Shown here: positions 44,901 through 53,790 of the stretch, in pieces
How the letters are laid out: the number at the start of each line of letters is the position of its first letter
Position numbering within the stretch: the stretch's first letter is position 1
From: Fulverythrobacter ferritrahens
GTDB taxonomy: Bacteria; Pseudomonadota; Alphaproteobacteria; Sphingomonadales; Sphingomonadaceae
DNA: 64,000 bases
Assembly (NCBI RefSeq): GCF_020539485.1
Contig: NZ_JACDXU010000002.1
Location: 682,001 to 746,000, forward strand
Reading direction: 5' to 3'
Made by a program: the position numbers and the translations under genes
The notes under the pieces: generated by a model
Database searches by the model: none
Seen by the model: the letters and a program-made list of their open reading frames with translations, nothing else
What the model was told of the DNA's origin: nothing

Positions 44901-46279
44901 AACAGTATGTTGCCCTCATTGCATTGATCTTGGCCCCGGTTGCGGTGCACGCACAGGAAGGCGCTGGCGCTCTCTCCGTTCCGGCGACGAATGCCCCGGA
45001 TGATGACGAAGGCGGCTTGTCCGGCTCCGTCACGGATGACAGCGCGTGGCAGGATCTGGGCATTGCCATCCCGGCCTTTGCCACCAATGCCAATGTCTCC
45101 ACCGCCGCCAATACGGAAGGCACGGCGGCACTGGGCCGCGAGCTGGCGCGGGTCATCACGGCCGATCTGCGCAATAACGGCCTGTTCCGCCCGGTCGGGC
45201 CGGACAGCCTGCCGCGCCCGGAATATCCCGAAATCACCTCCCCCAAATGGTCCAACTGGCAGGCCCGCAGCGCGGAAATGCTGGTGCAGGGTTACGTCCG
45301 CGCGAACGACGATGGCCGCCTGACCGTGGGCTGCTATCTCTACGACGTGAAGCTGCAGAACGAACTGGTCCGCGAAGGCTGGGTGGTTCCGCCCAGCGAC
45401 TGGCGCCGTGCGGCGCATAAATGTGCGGACCTCGTCTATTCGCGGCTGTCGGGCGAAAGCCCGTTCTTTGACAGCAAGATCGCCTATATCGCCGAAACCG
45501 GCCCCAAGGATCGTCGCATCAAGCGGCTGGCGATCATGGATTCCGATGGCGCGAACCACCGCTTCATCACCAATGGCCAGGCCACTGCGCTGACCCCGCG
45601 CTATTCGCCGGATTACAAGCAGATCGTCTATCTGAGCTATCTGAACGGCAATCCCAGCATCTATATCTACGATATCGGGACGGGCAAACAGCGCCTTGTG
45701 GCCCGAAACAACAATCCCACTTTCGCGCCGCGCTGGTCCCCCGATGGCAAGTGGATTCTCTATTCCATGGCCGTGGGCGGCAATACCGACATCTATCGCG
45801 TGTCCGTGCAGGGCGGCCAGAGCGAGAGGCTGACCGATAGCCCCGGTATCGACGTGGGCGGCTCCTACTCGCCCGACGGCAGCAAAATCGTGTTCGAGAG
45901 CGATCGTTCGGGCAGCCAGCAGATCTATGTGATGAATGCCGATGGCACCAACCAGCGCCGGATCAGCTTCTTCGGCGGCCGTGCGGCCACGCCGGAATGG
46001 AGCCCGCGCGGCGATCAGATCGCCTTCACGCATATCGTCGGCAATTTCCGCATCGCGGTGATGACGCCCGACGGCAAGAATGTGCGCCACCTGACCGATA
46101 GCTGGCAGGACGAGGCGCCCACCTGGGCTCCCAATGGCCGGATTGTGCAGTTCTTCCGCAATGCGCGCAATTCGGGCGAGGCTTCGCTCTGGCAGGTGGA
46201 CCTCACCGGCCGCAATGAACGCAGGCTGCCCACCCCCGTTGGCGCGTCCGACCCGGCATGGGGTCCTGTTCTGCCGTAA
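44897..46279 (+). CDS. tolB: TolB, periplasmic beta-propeller
   Basis: A 460-residue periplasmic protein. A signal peptide ends near VHAQ. The N-terminal TolB_N domain (about 45-175, with IAIPAFATN and ELARVITADLRNNGLF) is followed by a six-bladed propeller of WD40-like PD40 units: YSPDYKQIVY, WSPDGKWILY, YSPDGSKIVFESDRSGSQQIY, WSPRGDQIAFT and WAPNGRIVQF. It binds Pal and TolA. Confidence 0.96.
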   Translation: MKQYVALIALILAPVAVHAQEGAGALSVPATNAPDDDEGGLSGSVTDDSAWQDLGIAIPAFATNANVSTAANTEGTAALGRELARVITADLRNNGLFRPVGPDSLPRPEYPEITSPKWSNWQARSAEMLVQGYVRANDDGRLTVGCYLYDVKLQNELVREGWVVPPSDWRRAAHKCADLVYSRLSGESPFFDSKIAYIAETGPKDRRIKRLAIMDSDGANHRFITNGQATALTPRYSPDYKQIVYLSYLNGNPSIYIYDIGTGKQRLVARNNNPTFAPRWSPDGKWILYSMAVGGNTDIYRVSVQGGQSERLTDSPGIDVGGSYSPDGSKIVFESDRSGSQQIYVMNADGTNQRRISFFGGRAATPEWSPRGDQIAFTHIVGNFRIAVMTPDGKNVRHLTDSWQDEAPTWAPNGRIVQFFRNARNSGEASLWQVDLTGRNERRLPTPVGASDPAWGPVLP

Positions 46280-46348
46280 AAGTGATACATTAGGATATTA
46301 CCGACTAACTTTTCCCCCCTGTTGGCCCCGCTTCGAAGGAGAGAATAT

Positions 46349-46864
46349 ATGAAACGTCTTGTTTCCCTCGCCGCCCTCGCCGCCGCAATCACTGTTGCCG
46401 GTTGTTCCAAAAAGGCTGAGCCCGAGCAGCTTCCTCCTCCGCCTGCCACTGTCGAAACGGCAGCTCCGCGTCCCACCCCTACGCCCACCGGTCCGGTTCC
46501 TGGCAGCAATGCCGATTTCATGGCGCAGATGCAGGGCCGCAGCGTGATCTTCTTCGATACGGACAAGTTCGATATCGATGCCGACGATCAGGCCGCCCTG
46601 CGCGCGCAGGCCCAGTGGCTGCAGCGGTATCCGGCCAAGCGCGCCACCATCGAAGGGCATTGCGACGAACGCGGCACCCGCGAATACAACATCGCCCTGG
46701 GTGAACGCCGCGCCAATGCGGCGAAGAACTATCTCGTCAGCCTGGGTGTGGATGCCAGCCGCATCAACACGGTCAGCTATGGCAAGGAACGCCCCGTGGC
46801 GCTTGGCTCCAACGAGGCCGCATGGGCACAGAACCGCCGCGCGGCTACGATTACTATCGACTAA
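46349..46864 (+). CDS. pal: peptidoglycan-associated lipoprotein Pal
   Basis: A 171-residue outer membrane lipoprotein. The start at 46349 follows AAGGAGAG by 5 bases. The lipobox is TVAGC (Cys near 19). A Pro-rich linker leads to an OmpA-like peptidoglycan-binding domain (about 60-171) with [32 protein letters not shown] and [10 protein letters not shown]-like [10 protein letters not shown]. It ends the tol-pal operon and overlaps by 4 bases the end of a small gene on the other strand. Confidence 0.96.
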   Translation: MKRLVSLAALAAAITVAGCSKKAEPEQLPPPPATVETAAPRPTPTPTGPVPGSNADFMAQMQGRSVIFFDTDKFDIDADDQAALRAQAQWLQRYPAKRATIEGHCDERGTREYNIALGERRANAAKNYLVSLGVDASRINTVSYGKERPVALGSNEAAWAQNRRAATITID

Positions 46865-47076
46865 TCGGCGGCGAATTGCAGCGCCGGGATTTTCGGCAGC
46901 TGAAACAATCCGGCGGGCGCTTCGATTTCGATCGGGGCGCCCGCAACGCTTTGGGGCAGGGCAACGGAATTGCGCAGGGCGCCATCCGCTTCAAGAGCGG
47001 ACGGGGTCGTGCTCAGCACGAAGGCCGCCATCGCGAAGATGGAAAAGGCCGCGGAAAGGGCAAGTTGCTTGCTCAC
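46861..47076 (-). CDS. small putative secreted protein
   Basis: A possible 71-residue protein starting with GTG at 47076. A classical signal peptide or anchor (about 1-30, [16 protein letters not shown]) is followed by a Pro/Ala-rich mature part ending LQFAAD. No family is recognised. It converges on pal and shares 4 bases with its stop. A GGAG lies 12 bases before the GTG, a little far. The hydrophobic N-terminus favours a real gene, but it may be a chance frame. Confidence 0.5.
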   Translation of the reverse strand: MSKQLALSAAFSIFAMAAFVLSTTPSALEADGALRNSVALPQSVAGAPIEIEAPAGLFQLPKIPALQFAAD

Positions 47077-47223
47077 GGTGCCTGATAACTCCTCACCACG
47101 CGAGATAGTTCCCCCAATCGCTTTTGCAATGCAGCATTTGTCGCAAAGTGTCGCCCCTTCCGCCCTTGGCAGGGGGGCAGGCGAACGCCTATGTCTGGAA
47201 GTGATGTTCAAGGAATCCATTCA

Positions 47224-47757
47224 ATGAGCAGGGCGAAGAGATCGCTCGACTGGGGCTTTCCCCGCTGGCGGCCCTATGGCAGCTCGCGCGAGGCAACTTC
47301 CGTGCGCCTGTGCGACCGGCATGGGTGCACCGAGCCGGGCAATTGCCCCGCCCCCAAATCGCCCAACAGCCCGGACCGCTGGTATTTCTGCCAGCAGCAT
47401 GCGGCCGAGTATAATTCGAAGTGGAATTACTTCGAAGGGCTGGACGAGGAAGAGACGCAGGAGCGTGCCCGCAGCGAGCAGCGCGCCAATTCCGGCTATG
47501 CGGAAGCATCGCATTATGGCTGGGCCGGATCGGGCGATGGCAGCCGCAGCCAGGACGAATTGCGCGCACTGGAAGTGCTGGGGCTGGAAGCGGATGCCGA
47601 TTTCGAGGCGGTGAAGAAGGCCTGGCGCGCAAGGGCCAAGGAAGTCCACCCCGATGTGCGCCCGGGGGATGCCGAAGCCGCCAAGGCGTTCCAGAGATTC
47701 CAGGTTGCCTACGAAGTGCTGCGTCAGGCGGAGGAGCGGCGGACCTGGAAGGGTTAG
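47224..47757 (+). CDS. J-domain (DnaJ-like) protein with cysteine-rich N-terminal part
   Basis: A 177-residue protein with a C-terminal J domain (about 112-175), containing LEVLGLEADADFEAVKKAW and the HPD motif in AKEVHPDVRPGD, needed to stimulate Hsp70. The N-terminal half has spaced Cys and His residues: LCDRHGC, GNCPAPKSP and WYFCQQHAAEYN, which look like a metal site (inference). J proteins of this order (zinc-like part first, J domain last) are common in alphaproteobacteria; client unknown. The start at 47224 follows an AAGGA site. Confidence 0.88.
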   Translation: MSRAKRSLDWGFPRWRPYGSSREATSVRLCDRHGCTEPGNCPAPKSPNSPDRWYFCQQHAAEYNSKWNYFEGLDEEETQERARSEQRANSGYAEASHYGWAGSGDGSRSQDELRALEVLGLEADADFEAVKKAWRARAKEVHPDVRPGDAEAAKAFQRFQVAYEVLRQAEERRTWKG

Positions 47758-47874
47758 GGCCGGCGGTGCGCCGCGCCGCGCCCGCCCATGGAAAAAGCAT
47801 CAAGAATAGGGGCAGGTTGAGGCAAGCGCATTTTGCCTGTCCGCCCAAAGCTGGCGGAAAATGGGGAGAATGCG

Positions 47875-48933
47875 ATGAAGGCCGTATCCGGGGTGAAAGT
47901 TCGCAAACTTGCTGTGCTGGCAGCAGTGCTGGCCGCCTTGCCAGCTCTGGGTGGCGGCGCTCTTCAGGCCGCCGGGCGCGGGCAGACAGAGCCGGGGCGG
48001 ATCGTGCTGGAACGGCAGGGCGCCTTTGCCGCAGGTGGCAAGGTGCTGGGCGATCCGGCCAAATCTTCGCTCCATTGCGATCACGGCTATGTCGAATATC
48101 AGATCCCGGTAAGGGCGCGGAAAACCGCGCTGTTCATGTGGCACAGTTCCAGCGCGCTGGTGTGGCAGCGGCGCTGGGACGGGGGCGAAGGGTTCCGTGA
48201 CATCTTCCTGAAGCGCGGCTTTGCCACCTATCTGTGGGACGGGCCGCGCGTGGGCCGGGCCAATTGGGGTTGCGAGGAATATACCTACAAGCCCGGCATC
48301 GGCCGCGATCAGGGCAATTTCACGGCCTGGCGCTTTGGCAAGAGTTTCGGCGAATGGTTCCCCGGCGTGCAATTCCCCAAGGATGACAAGCGCGCCTATG
48401 AACAGGCGATGCGCGCCCGCTACGAGGAATTCGACATTGTGAAAAATGTCCGCCTCGAAGCGGCGGCCGGGGCCAGGGCGATTGACGAGGTGGGGCCCAG
48501 CGTGGTGCTGACCAATTCGGCGGGCGGCCTGCGCGCGCTGCTGGCCGCGACGCAGAGCAGCAATGTAAAGGCCATCGTGGCCTATGAAAATCCGGGCTTT
48601 CCTTTCCCCGAAGGGGCGGGGCCAGATCGGCCGGAAGGCCCCTTCGGCCCGATCCGCGTGACCGAGGAGGAATTCAACCGGCTGACGAAGATCCCCCTGC
48701 AATTCGTCTGGGGCGACAATATCGCGGATTCCGCCACCTGGCCCGCCAGCCTGAAGCAGTGCGAGCAATTCGTGGAACTGATCAACCAGCGCGGCGGAAA
48801 TGCCAGGATCCTGAAGCTCACCGATGCGGGCCTGAAGGGCAATACTCACATCCCCTTCATGGACATGAACAATCGCGCCGTGGCGGATCAGCTATCGGCC
48901 TTCCTCAAGCAGAACGGGCTGGATCGGCGCTGA
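47875..48933 (+). CDS. secreted alpha/beta hydrolase
   Basis: A 352-residue protein. Start 47875 follows GGGGAGA by 6 bases. A signal peptide ends near LQAAG. The fold is that of alpha/beta hydrolases: KTALFMWHSSSALVW (about 92), RGFATYLWDGPRVGR, the nucleophile elbow with TNSAGG (Ser in N-S-A-G-G, about 217), PLQFVWGDN (about 280) and a late His in GNTHIPFM (about 323). The elbow has Asn in place of the usual Gly before the x-S. Such proteins are annotated as esterases; the true substrate is unknown. It is a single rightward gene. Confidence 0.8.
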   Translation: MKAVSGVKVRKLAVLAAVLAALPALGGGALQAAGRGQTEPGRIVLERQGAFAAGGKVLGDPAKSSLHCDHGYVEYQIPVRARKTALFMWHSSSALVWQRRWDGGEGFRDIFLKRGFATYLWDGPRVGRANWGCEEYTYKPGIGRDQGNFTAWRFGKSFGEWFPGVQFPKDDKRAYEQAMRARYEEFDIVKNVRLEAAAGARAIDEVGPSVVLTNSAGGLRALLAATQSSNVKAIVAYENPGFPFPEGAGPDRPEGPFGPIRVTEEEFNRLTKIPLQFVWGDNIADSATWPASLKQCEQFVELINQRGGNARILKLTDAGLKGNTHIPFMDMNNRAVADQLSAFLKQNGLDRR

Positions 48934-48941
48934 GAGGATAG

Positions 48942-50372
48942 TCAGTTCACCAGCGCGGCCACGCCCCAGACCGCGGCCACGATCAGCACCGCGCCCGATA
49001 TGTCGAGCGCCACCCCCGCCCCCACCATGCGGTGCAGGTGGATGCGGCCCGTGGCCCAGGCGATGGCATTCGGGCCGGTTCCTGCGGGCAGCATGAAGCC
49101 CCAGCTCGCGGCCATGGCGGCGGGTACGGCCAGCAGGACCGGATCGGCGCCCAGCGCCACGATCAGGCTGGCCACCACCGGGATGATCCCGCTGGCGGTG
49201 GCGACATTGCTGGCAAATTCGGTGATCACCACCACCATGGCCACCACGGCCAGCGCCACCACCAGCAGCGGCACGGAGGAGAGGGGGAGCAGCGACTGGC
49301 CCAGCCAGTCCGCCAGCCCCGATGCGGTCATCCCCGCCGCCAGCGCCAGCCCGCCGCCGAACATCATGATGACGCCCCATGGCGCGCGGTCCGCCTCGCT
49401 CCACACCAGCATCGGGCGGCCGGTTCCATCGGGCAGCAGGAACAGGCTGATGCCCGCGATCACGCCGATGGTTCCGTCGGTCAGCGATCCCTTGGGCAGC
49501 ATGGTTTCGAGGAAGGGCTGGGCCATCCATGCGATGAAGGCCAGCGCGATGACCGGGACGAGCCGCTTTTCAGGCAGGGACCATTCGGGCGAGCAGGCGA
49601 TTGCCTGCCGCGCGGCATCGACATCGAAAGGATGCTGCGCCGTCTTCTGAACGCGGGAAATGATGAAGGCCGCCAGTGGAATGCCCAGCAGCACGATGGG
49701 CATTCCGTAAAGGCTCCACTCTGCAAAGCTGATGTTCAACCCGATGGATTTTTCCAGCAGGCCCACCGCGATGGCGTTGGTAGGGCTGCCCACGATAGTG
49801 CCGAGCCCACCGATGGAGGCGGCAAAGGCGATGCCCATCGGCAGGGCGCCTGAAAGCCCCTCGCGGTCGTGGGCGGAGGCGCCTCCGCCATCCAGCACGG
49901 CCAGCGCCATGGGCATCATGATCAGCGCGGTGGAAGTATTGGATATGCCCATGGAAAGCACGGCCGTGGCCAGCATGAAGGCCAGCAGCAGCCGCGTACT
50001 GCCTCCTCCCGTGCCCACGCGCGCCAGAATGGCGAGGGCCAGCCGCCGGTGCAGCCCGGTCCGCTCGATCGCCAGCGAGAGGAATGCACCGCCCAGGATC
50101 AGGAACAGGATGGGCGAATAATAGGCGGACGCCGTCTCATTGGCGTTCATCACGCCCGCGAAAGGCAGGACGACGAAAGGCAGCAGGGCCGTGGCGGTCA
50201 GCGGCACCGCTTCGGTCATCCACCATGCTGCCATCCAGAGGGTCAGCCCGGCCACGGTCCACGCCTGCGGAGGCATTCCCGCAGGCGCGGGCAGAATCAG
50301 TGTGAGGACAAAACCGGCGATCCCGGCTGCAAGGCCGATATGCTTCGCCCTCAAGGCACCATTTTGCGCCAA
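48942..50372 (-). CDS. DASS/SLC13-family anion transporter
   Basis: A 476-residue membrane transporter of the divalent anion:sodium symporter family (dicarboxylates, sulfate and related). About 11-12 helices are visible, with the two paired motifs: SNTSTA (about 146) and a later SPTNAIA (about 196), and a second half with TEFASNVATASG (about 382). Start is TTG at 50372, after AAAGGGGG by 6 bases. Substrate is unknown, dicarboxylates most likely. It converges with the hydrolase gene, only 8 bases away. Confidence 0.88.
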   Translation of the reverse strand: MAQNGALRAKHIGLAAGIAGFVLTLILPAPAGMPPQAWTVAGLTLWMAAWWMTEAVPLTATALLPFVVLPFAGVMNANETASAYYSPILFLILGGAFLSLAIERTGLHRRLALAILARVGTGGGSTRLLLAFMLATAVLSMGISNTSTALIMMPMALAVLDGGGASAHDREGLSGALPMGIAFAASIGGLGTIVGSPTNAIAVGLLEKSIGLNISFAEWSLYGMPIVLLGIPLAAFIISRVQKTAQHPFDVDAARQAIACSPEWSLPEKRLVPVIALAFIAWMAQPFLETMLPKGSLTDGTIGVIAGISLFLLPDGTGRPMLVWSEADRAPWGVIMMFGGGLALAAGMTASGLADWLGQSLLPLSSVPLLVVALAVVAMVVVITEFASNVATASGIIPVVASLIVALGADPVLLAVPAAMAASWGFMLPAGTGPNAIAWATGRIHLHRMVGAGVALDISGAVLIVAAVWGVAALVN

Positions 50373-50441
50373 CTTCTGCCCCCTTTACCTCGCCCTGGCG
50401 CGATCCTAGCTTCGATGCGGCTCGTGGCAAGGAGTCTGGCA

Positions 50442-50834
50442 ATGGCCGAGGGCAAGGTTCTGGGGATTGGCGGCGTTTTTCTCCGGGCGAGCGATCCTGC
50501 TGCGCTTGCCGCCTGGTATCGCGATCATCTGGGTTTCACCGTCACGGCGGGCGGAGAGGCTGCGCCCGATGGAGCATGGTTCTGGCAGGCGGAGGGCGGG
50601 CCGACGGTCTATTCGCTGTTCCCGCGCGACAGTGCCTATTTCCCGGCAGACCGCCAGGTAATGGTCAATTTGCGGGTGGCGGGCATCGCCGCGCTGATAG
50701 AGCGGCTGCGCCAGTCAGGCGTGGCGGTGGAGACTCGCGAAGAATGGGATCATCCCGATGTCGGCCGTTTCGCGCGCATCCATGATCCCGAGGGCAATCC
50801 CATCGAATTATGGGAACCTCCCGCCAAGGCGTGA
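50442..50834 (+). CDS. VOC family protein (glyoxalase/bleomycin-resistance fold)
   Basis: A 130-residue single-module VOC protein. Start 50442 follows AAGGAG by 7 bases. The module begins GIGGVFLRASDPAALAAWYRDHLGF (about 8-32) and ends with GRFARIHDPEGNPIELWEP, where Glu is the usual metal ligand. The substrate is unknown. It lies between the DASS transporter (divergent) and infC (convergent). Confidence 0.88.
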   Translation: MAEGKVLGIGGVFLRASDPAALAAWYRDHLGFTVTAGGEAAPDGAWFWQAEGGPTVYSLFPRDSAYFPADRQVMVNLRVAGIAALIERLRQSGVAVETREEWDHPDVGRFARIHDPEGNPIELWEPPAKA

Positions 50835-50861
50835 CGTGGTGCTGCCAAATGGCCGGGCCCC

Positions 50862-50891
50862 AAAAGCAAAAGGCGCACCTTGCGGCGCGCC
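50862..50891 (-). terminator. intrinsic terminator of infC
   Basis: On the minus strand GGCGCGCC (50891-50884), GCAA tetraloop, GGTGCGCC (50879-50872), then TTTTGCTTTT. One G-U pair. The stem and the GNRA-type loop are clear. It follows the infC stop by about 30 bases. Confidence 0.85.
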
Positions 50892-50920
50892 CTTGCGAGG
50901 TTCTGCGATAGAGGCGCCGC

Positions 50921-51463
50921 TTATTTCGGCGACAGCACCATCAGCATCTGGCGGCCTTCAAGCCGGGGATAGGCTTCGATCTTGGCGATCTCGGCCACAT
51001 CTTCCTGCACCCGCTTCAGCAGGTTCATGCCCAGTTCCTGATGGCTCATTTCACGGCCACGGAAGCGCAGGGTGATCTTCACCTTGTCGCCTTCCAGCAG
51101 GAACTTGTTCACGTTGCGCATCTTCACGTCATAATCATGCGTGTCGATGTTGGGGCGCATCTTGATTTCTTTGATTTCCTGCGTCTTCTGCGTCTTGCGC
51201 GCAGCATTCGCCTTCTTCTGCGCCTCGTAGCGGTATTTACCCACATCGAGGAACTTGCAGACTGGCGGATCCGCATTGGGCGACACCTCAACCAGGTTCA
51301 GGCCCACTTCGGCCGCCTGTTCGATTGCCTCGCTCGTGTACATCACGCCGAGATTCTCGCCATTCTCGTCGATGACGCGAACCTTGTCGGACTGGATGAA
51401 ATTGTCGAAGCGCGGCCCGCTTTTAACGGGGGGCGTCAGCATTCGCCGGGGAGGACGGGCTAT
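50921..51463 (-). CDS. infC: translation initiation factor IF-3 (probable ATA start)
   Basis: IF-3, which prevents subunit joining and proofreads the initiator tRNA. The N-terminal domain (GPRFDNFIQSDKVRVIDENG) and C-terminal domain (EIKMRPNIDTHDYDVKMRN to GRQMLMVLSPK) are complete. The first ATG (51442) has no ribosome site. An AGGAG (51476-51472) lies 8 bases before an in-frame ATA at 51463, seven codons upstream (product 180 residues, starting with ATA-coded Met, then ARPPRR). IF-3 genes commonly use AUU or other rare starts for self-repression, so ATA fits. It is not beside rpmI or rplT here. Confidence 0.95.
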   Translation of the reverse strand: MARPPRRMLTPPVKSGPRFDNFIQSDKVRVIDENGENLGVMYTSEAIEQAAEVGLNLVEVSPNADPPVCKFLDVGKYRYEAQKKANAARKTQKTQEIKEIKMRPNIDTHDYDVKMRNVNKFLLEGDKVKITLRFRGREMSHQELGMNLLKRVQEDVAEIAKIEAYPRLEGRQMLMVLSPK

Positions 51464-51571
51464 TGTGCGGTCTCCTGTAATCGTTTTTGTCTAAGGTTTT
51501 CGAAGCGCGCGTCTTAGTGGGATTCTTTCGCCAGCGAAAGGGGGCTTGGCGAGGTTTTCAGCCGTGTCCGA

Positions 51572-52282
51572 TTATACTGCCGCCCGCCAGAGCGGGAATT
51601 GCAGCAAACGGTCCTTTGTCGGCACGATTGCATCCACCCGATGGGCGGGCTGCATGGCCTGAAGGATAGCGGGATCGGAAGCATCCATTCCGCCCGTAAG
51701 CGCGCCGAATGCGGGCAGGATCATCCGTCCAGCCCCAGATGGGGACGATCCCACCACGGCGCAAGGGCGGCTGATCGAACGGCCCCGCGCGCTCAGCCGG
51801 AACTTGGGGTGGAAATGGCCGGAAAGTTCTGCCCGCAATTCTCCGGGCAGGGCCTGATGGCGCAGCATGATCCCCGAAATTTCCAGCACTTCCACCAGAG
51901 TGCCGCCAGCCGGATCGCTTATCTGCGAATCGTGGTTGCCGGTGATCCACACCCAGTCCACCGCGCGGGTCAGTGCATCCAGCATTCCCGCCGCATGGGG
52001 TTCCAGCCGCAGGGCGCCGCCATCGTCATGGAAATTGTCCCCCAGCGTGAAGACCCGCCGCGCGCCGGTGGCGCGGATCGCCTGCGCCAGCCGGGCCAGC
52101 GTTTCGCGGCTGTCATAGGGGGGCAGCATCTGGCCATGGCTTGCATAGAAGCTGGCCTTTTCCAGATGCAGATCCGCCACCAGCAGCGCCTGTTCGCGCG
52201 GCCAATAGAGAGCGCGGCCATCCACCAGCGCGAATTCCTCCTGCGCGAAACCGAAACTGGGCTGGAACGAAAGAGGAACCAT
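51572..52282 (-). CDS. pdeM: PdeM, ligase-associated DNA-damage-response metallophosphatase
   Basis: A 236-residue calcineurin-like phosphoesterase. Start taken at 52282 (MVPLSFQPSF). Metal-binding motifs are VADLHLEK (Asp, His; about 35), TLGDNFHDDGGA (about 78), WITGNHDSQ (about 113) and SGHFHPKFR (about 153), the set found in PdeM. In many alphaproteobacteria it is next to an ATP-dependent DNA ligase and a Lhr-type helicase; those are not in the window. It is divergent from hemF. Confidence 0.88.
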   Translation of the reverse strand: MVPLSFQPSFGFAQEEFALVDGRALYWPREQALLVADLHLEKASFYASHGQMLPPYDSRETLARLAQAIRATGARRVFTLGDNFHDDGGALRLEPHAAGMLDALTRAVDWVWITGNHDSQISDPAGGTLVEVLEISGIMLRHQALPGELRAELSGHFHPKFRLSARGRSISRPCAVVGSSPSGAGRMILPAFGALTGGMDASDPAILQAMQPAHRVDAIVPTKDRLLQFPLWRAAV

Positions 52283-52376
52283 GCCAGTGCCTTGCCGTGA
52301 GGCGGCGGGTTTGGCAAGGGGTTGGAGGCTCGATGCTATCAACGGTGCCGGCCTTACAATGATGCTGGAAGATGTG

Positions 52377-53249
52377 ATGACTGACTGGACCCCTCAGACT
52401 GCCCAGGCCCGCGAATGGTTCGAAAGCCTGCGTGACCGTATCTGCGCCGCCTTCGAGGCGATCGAGCGTGAGGCGGGCAGCGATGCCAGTTTCGAATATA
52501 TCCCGTGGGACCGGGAGACGTCGGAAGGCAGTGAAGGGGGCGATGGATCAGGCGGCGGCGGCGTGCGCGGCCAGATGAAGGGCAAGGTGTTCGAGAAGGT
52601 GGGCGTCAACGTCTCCACCGTTATGGGCAATTTTGCCCCCGGCTTCGCCCAGACGATCAACGGCGCGAGCGAGGACGATCCCGGCTTCACCGCCACGGGC
52701 ATCAGCCTGGTGGCCCATATGGCTAACCCGCATGTTCCCGCAGTCCACATGAACACGCGCTTCCTCACCACCAGCAAGGCGTGGTTCGGCGGCGGGGCAG
52801 ACCTCAATCCGCCGATTCCCTACGAGGAAGATACCGAAGCCTTCCACGCGGCCTTTCGCGCCGCCTGCGCGGGCCATAACCCGACCTATTACGAGAAGTT
52901 CAAGAAGTGGGCGGACGAATATTTCTTCATCCCCCATCGCAATGTGGCGCGCGGCGTGGGCGGCATTTTCTACGATCACCTCGAATGCGCGGACCTGGCC
53001 GAGTGGGAACGCAATTTCGCCTTCACCCGCGATGTGGGCGAAGCTTTCCTCGATGTCTTCCCCCGGATCGTGCGCAAGCGCATGGGCATGGAATTCAGCG
53101 AGGCGGAAAAGCAGGCCCAGCTCGAATGGCGCGGCCGCTATGTGGAATTCAATCTCGTCTATGACCGGGGCACTTTGTTCGGCCTGCGGACCGGCGGCAA
53201 TATCGACGCTATTTTGATGAGCCTTCCCCCCGAAGTGAAGTGGAGCTGA
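52377..53249 (+). CDS. hemF: oxygen-dependent coproporphyrinogen III oxidase
   Basis: A 290-residue enzyme that converts coproporphyrinogen III to protoporphyrinogen IX with oxygen. Start chosen at 52377 (MTDWTPQTA), with GGAAG 7 bases upstream. Family blocks: GGGVRGQMKGKVFEKVGVN (about 60-78), NPHVPAVHMNTRF (about 117-129), WFGGGADLNPP (about 136-146), NVARGVGGIFYD (about 187-198) and YDRGTLFGLRTGGN near the end. It is followed 5 bases later by a haem-binding-like gene. Confidence 0.95.
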   Translation: MTDWTPQTAQAREWFESLRDRICAAFEAIEREAGSDASFEYIPWDRETSEGSEGGDGSGGGGVRGQMKGKVFEKVGVNVSTVMGNFAPGFAQTINGASEDDPGFTATGISLVAHMANPHVPAVHMNTRFLTTSKAWFGGGADLNPPIPYEEDTEAFHAAFRAACAGHNPTYYEKFKKWADEYFFIPHRNVARGVGGIFYDHLECADLAEWERNFAFTRDVGEAFLDVFPRIVRKRMGMEFSEAEKQAQLEWRGRYVEFNLVYDRGTLFGLRTGGNIDAILMSLPPEVKWS

Positions 53250-53254
53250 CCCGC

Positions 53255-53683
53255 ATGCACCGTATCGACCTTGCCCAGGCCAATGCCATGATCGAAGCCG
53301 CCCTGAACAAGGGCACGGAGCTGGCGCTGAAGCCGCTGACCGTAGTAGTGCTGGATGCGGGCGGGCACATGATCGCTTGCCAGCGTCAGGACGGGGCATC
53401 GAACATGCGGGTGAAGCTGGCGACCGGCAAGGCGGCAGGCGCGCTGGCGCTGGGCGTATCGAGCCGCACCATCGGCGATATGGCGCTGGAACGCCCGCAC
53501 TTCATCGCCTCAGTCGATAGCATGGGCGAGGGCGGCATGGTCCCGGCGGCGGGCGGCGTGATTGCCTGCGATGCGAACGGGACCGTGGTGGGCGCGATCG
53601 GGATTACCGGCGATACGTCCGACAATGACGAGGCCTGCGCGCTGGCGGGCCTTGCGGCGGTGGGGCTGAAGGCGAAGAATTGA
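53255..53683 (+). CDS. GlcG/HbpS-family haem-binding-like protein
   Basis: A 142-residue protein of the GlcG/HbpS fold. Start taken at 53255 because GGAG, inside the hemF stop region, lies 9 bases upstream; a GTG at 53240 is in frame. The core includes KPLTVVVLDAGGHMIACQRQ and the closing GVIGVSG-like block GAIGITGDTSDNDEACA. It shares an operon with hemF, which supports a haem-linked role, though members of the family also act in glycolate or diol metabolism. Confidence 0.85.
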   Translation: MHRIDLAQANAMIEAALNKGTELALKPLTVVVLDAGGHMIACQRQDGASNMRVKLATGKAAGALALGVSSRTIGDMALERPHFIASVDSMGEGGMVPAAGGVIACDANGTVVGAIGITGDTSDNDEACALAGLAAVGLKAKN

Positions 53684-53690
53684 GGTTTTC

Positions 53691-53790
53691 ATTTTCGTCA
53701 TGCTGAACTTGTTTCAGCACCCATTTCTCCCCACGCACTGCCGCTCGATCCGGAGAAATGGATCCTGAAACAAGTTCAGGATGACGAAAT
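53691..53790. repeat. 100-base dispersed palindromic element, copy 2 (inverted)
   Basis: Hairpins TGCTGAACTTGTTTCAGCA (53701-53719) and TCCTGAAACAAGTTCAGGA (53763-53781), bounded by ATTTTCGTCA and TGACGAAAT. The core, read on the minus strand, is CCATTTCTCCGGATCGAG, matching copy 1 at 10273. The aminotransferase gene on the minus strand ends inside this element. Confidence 0.85.
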
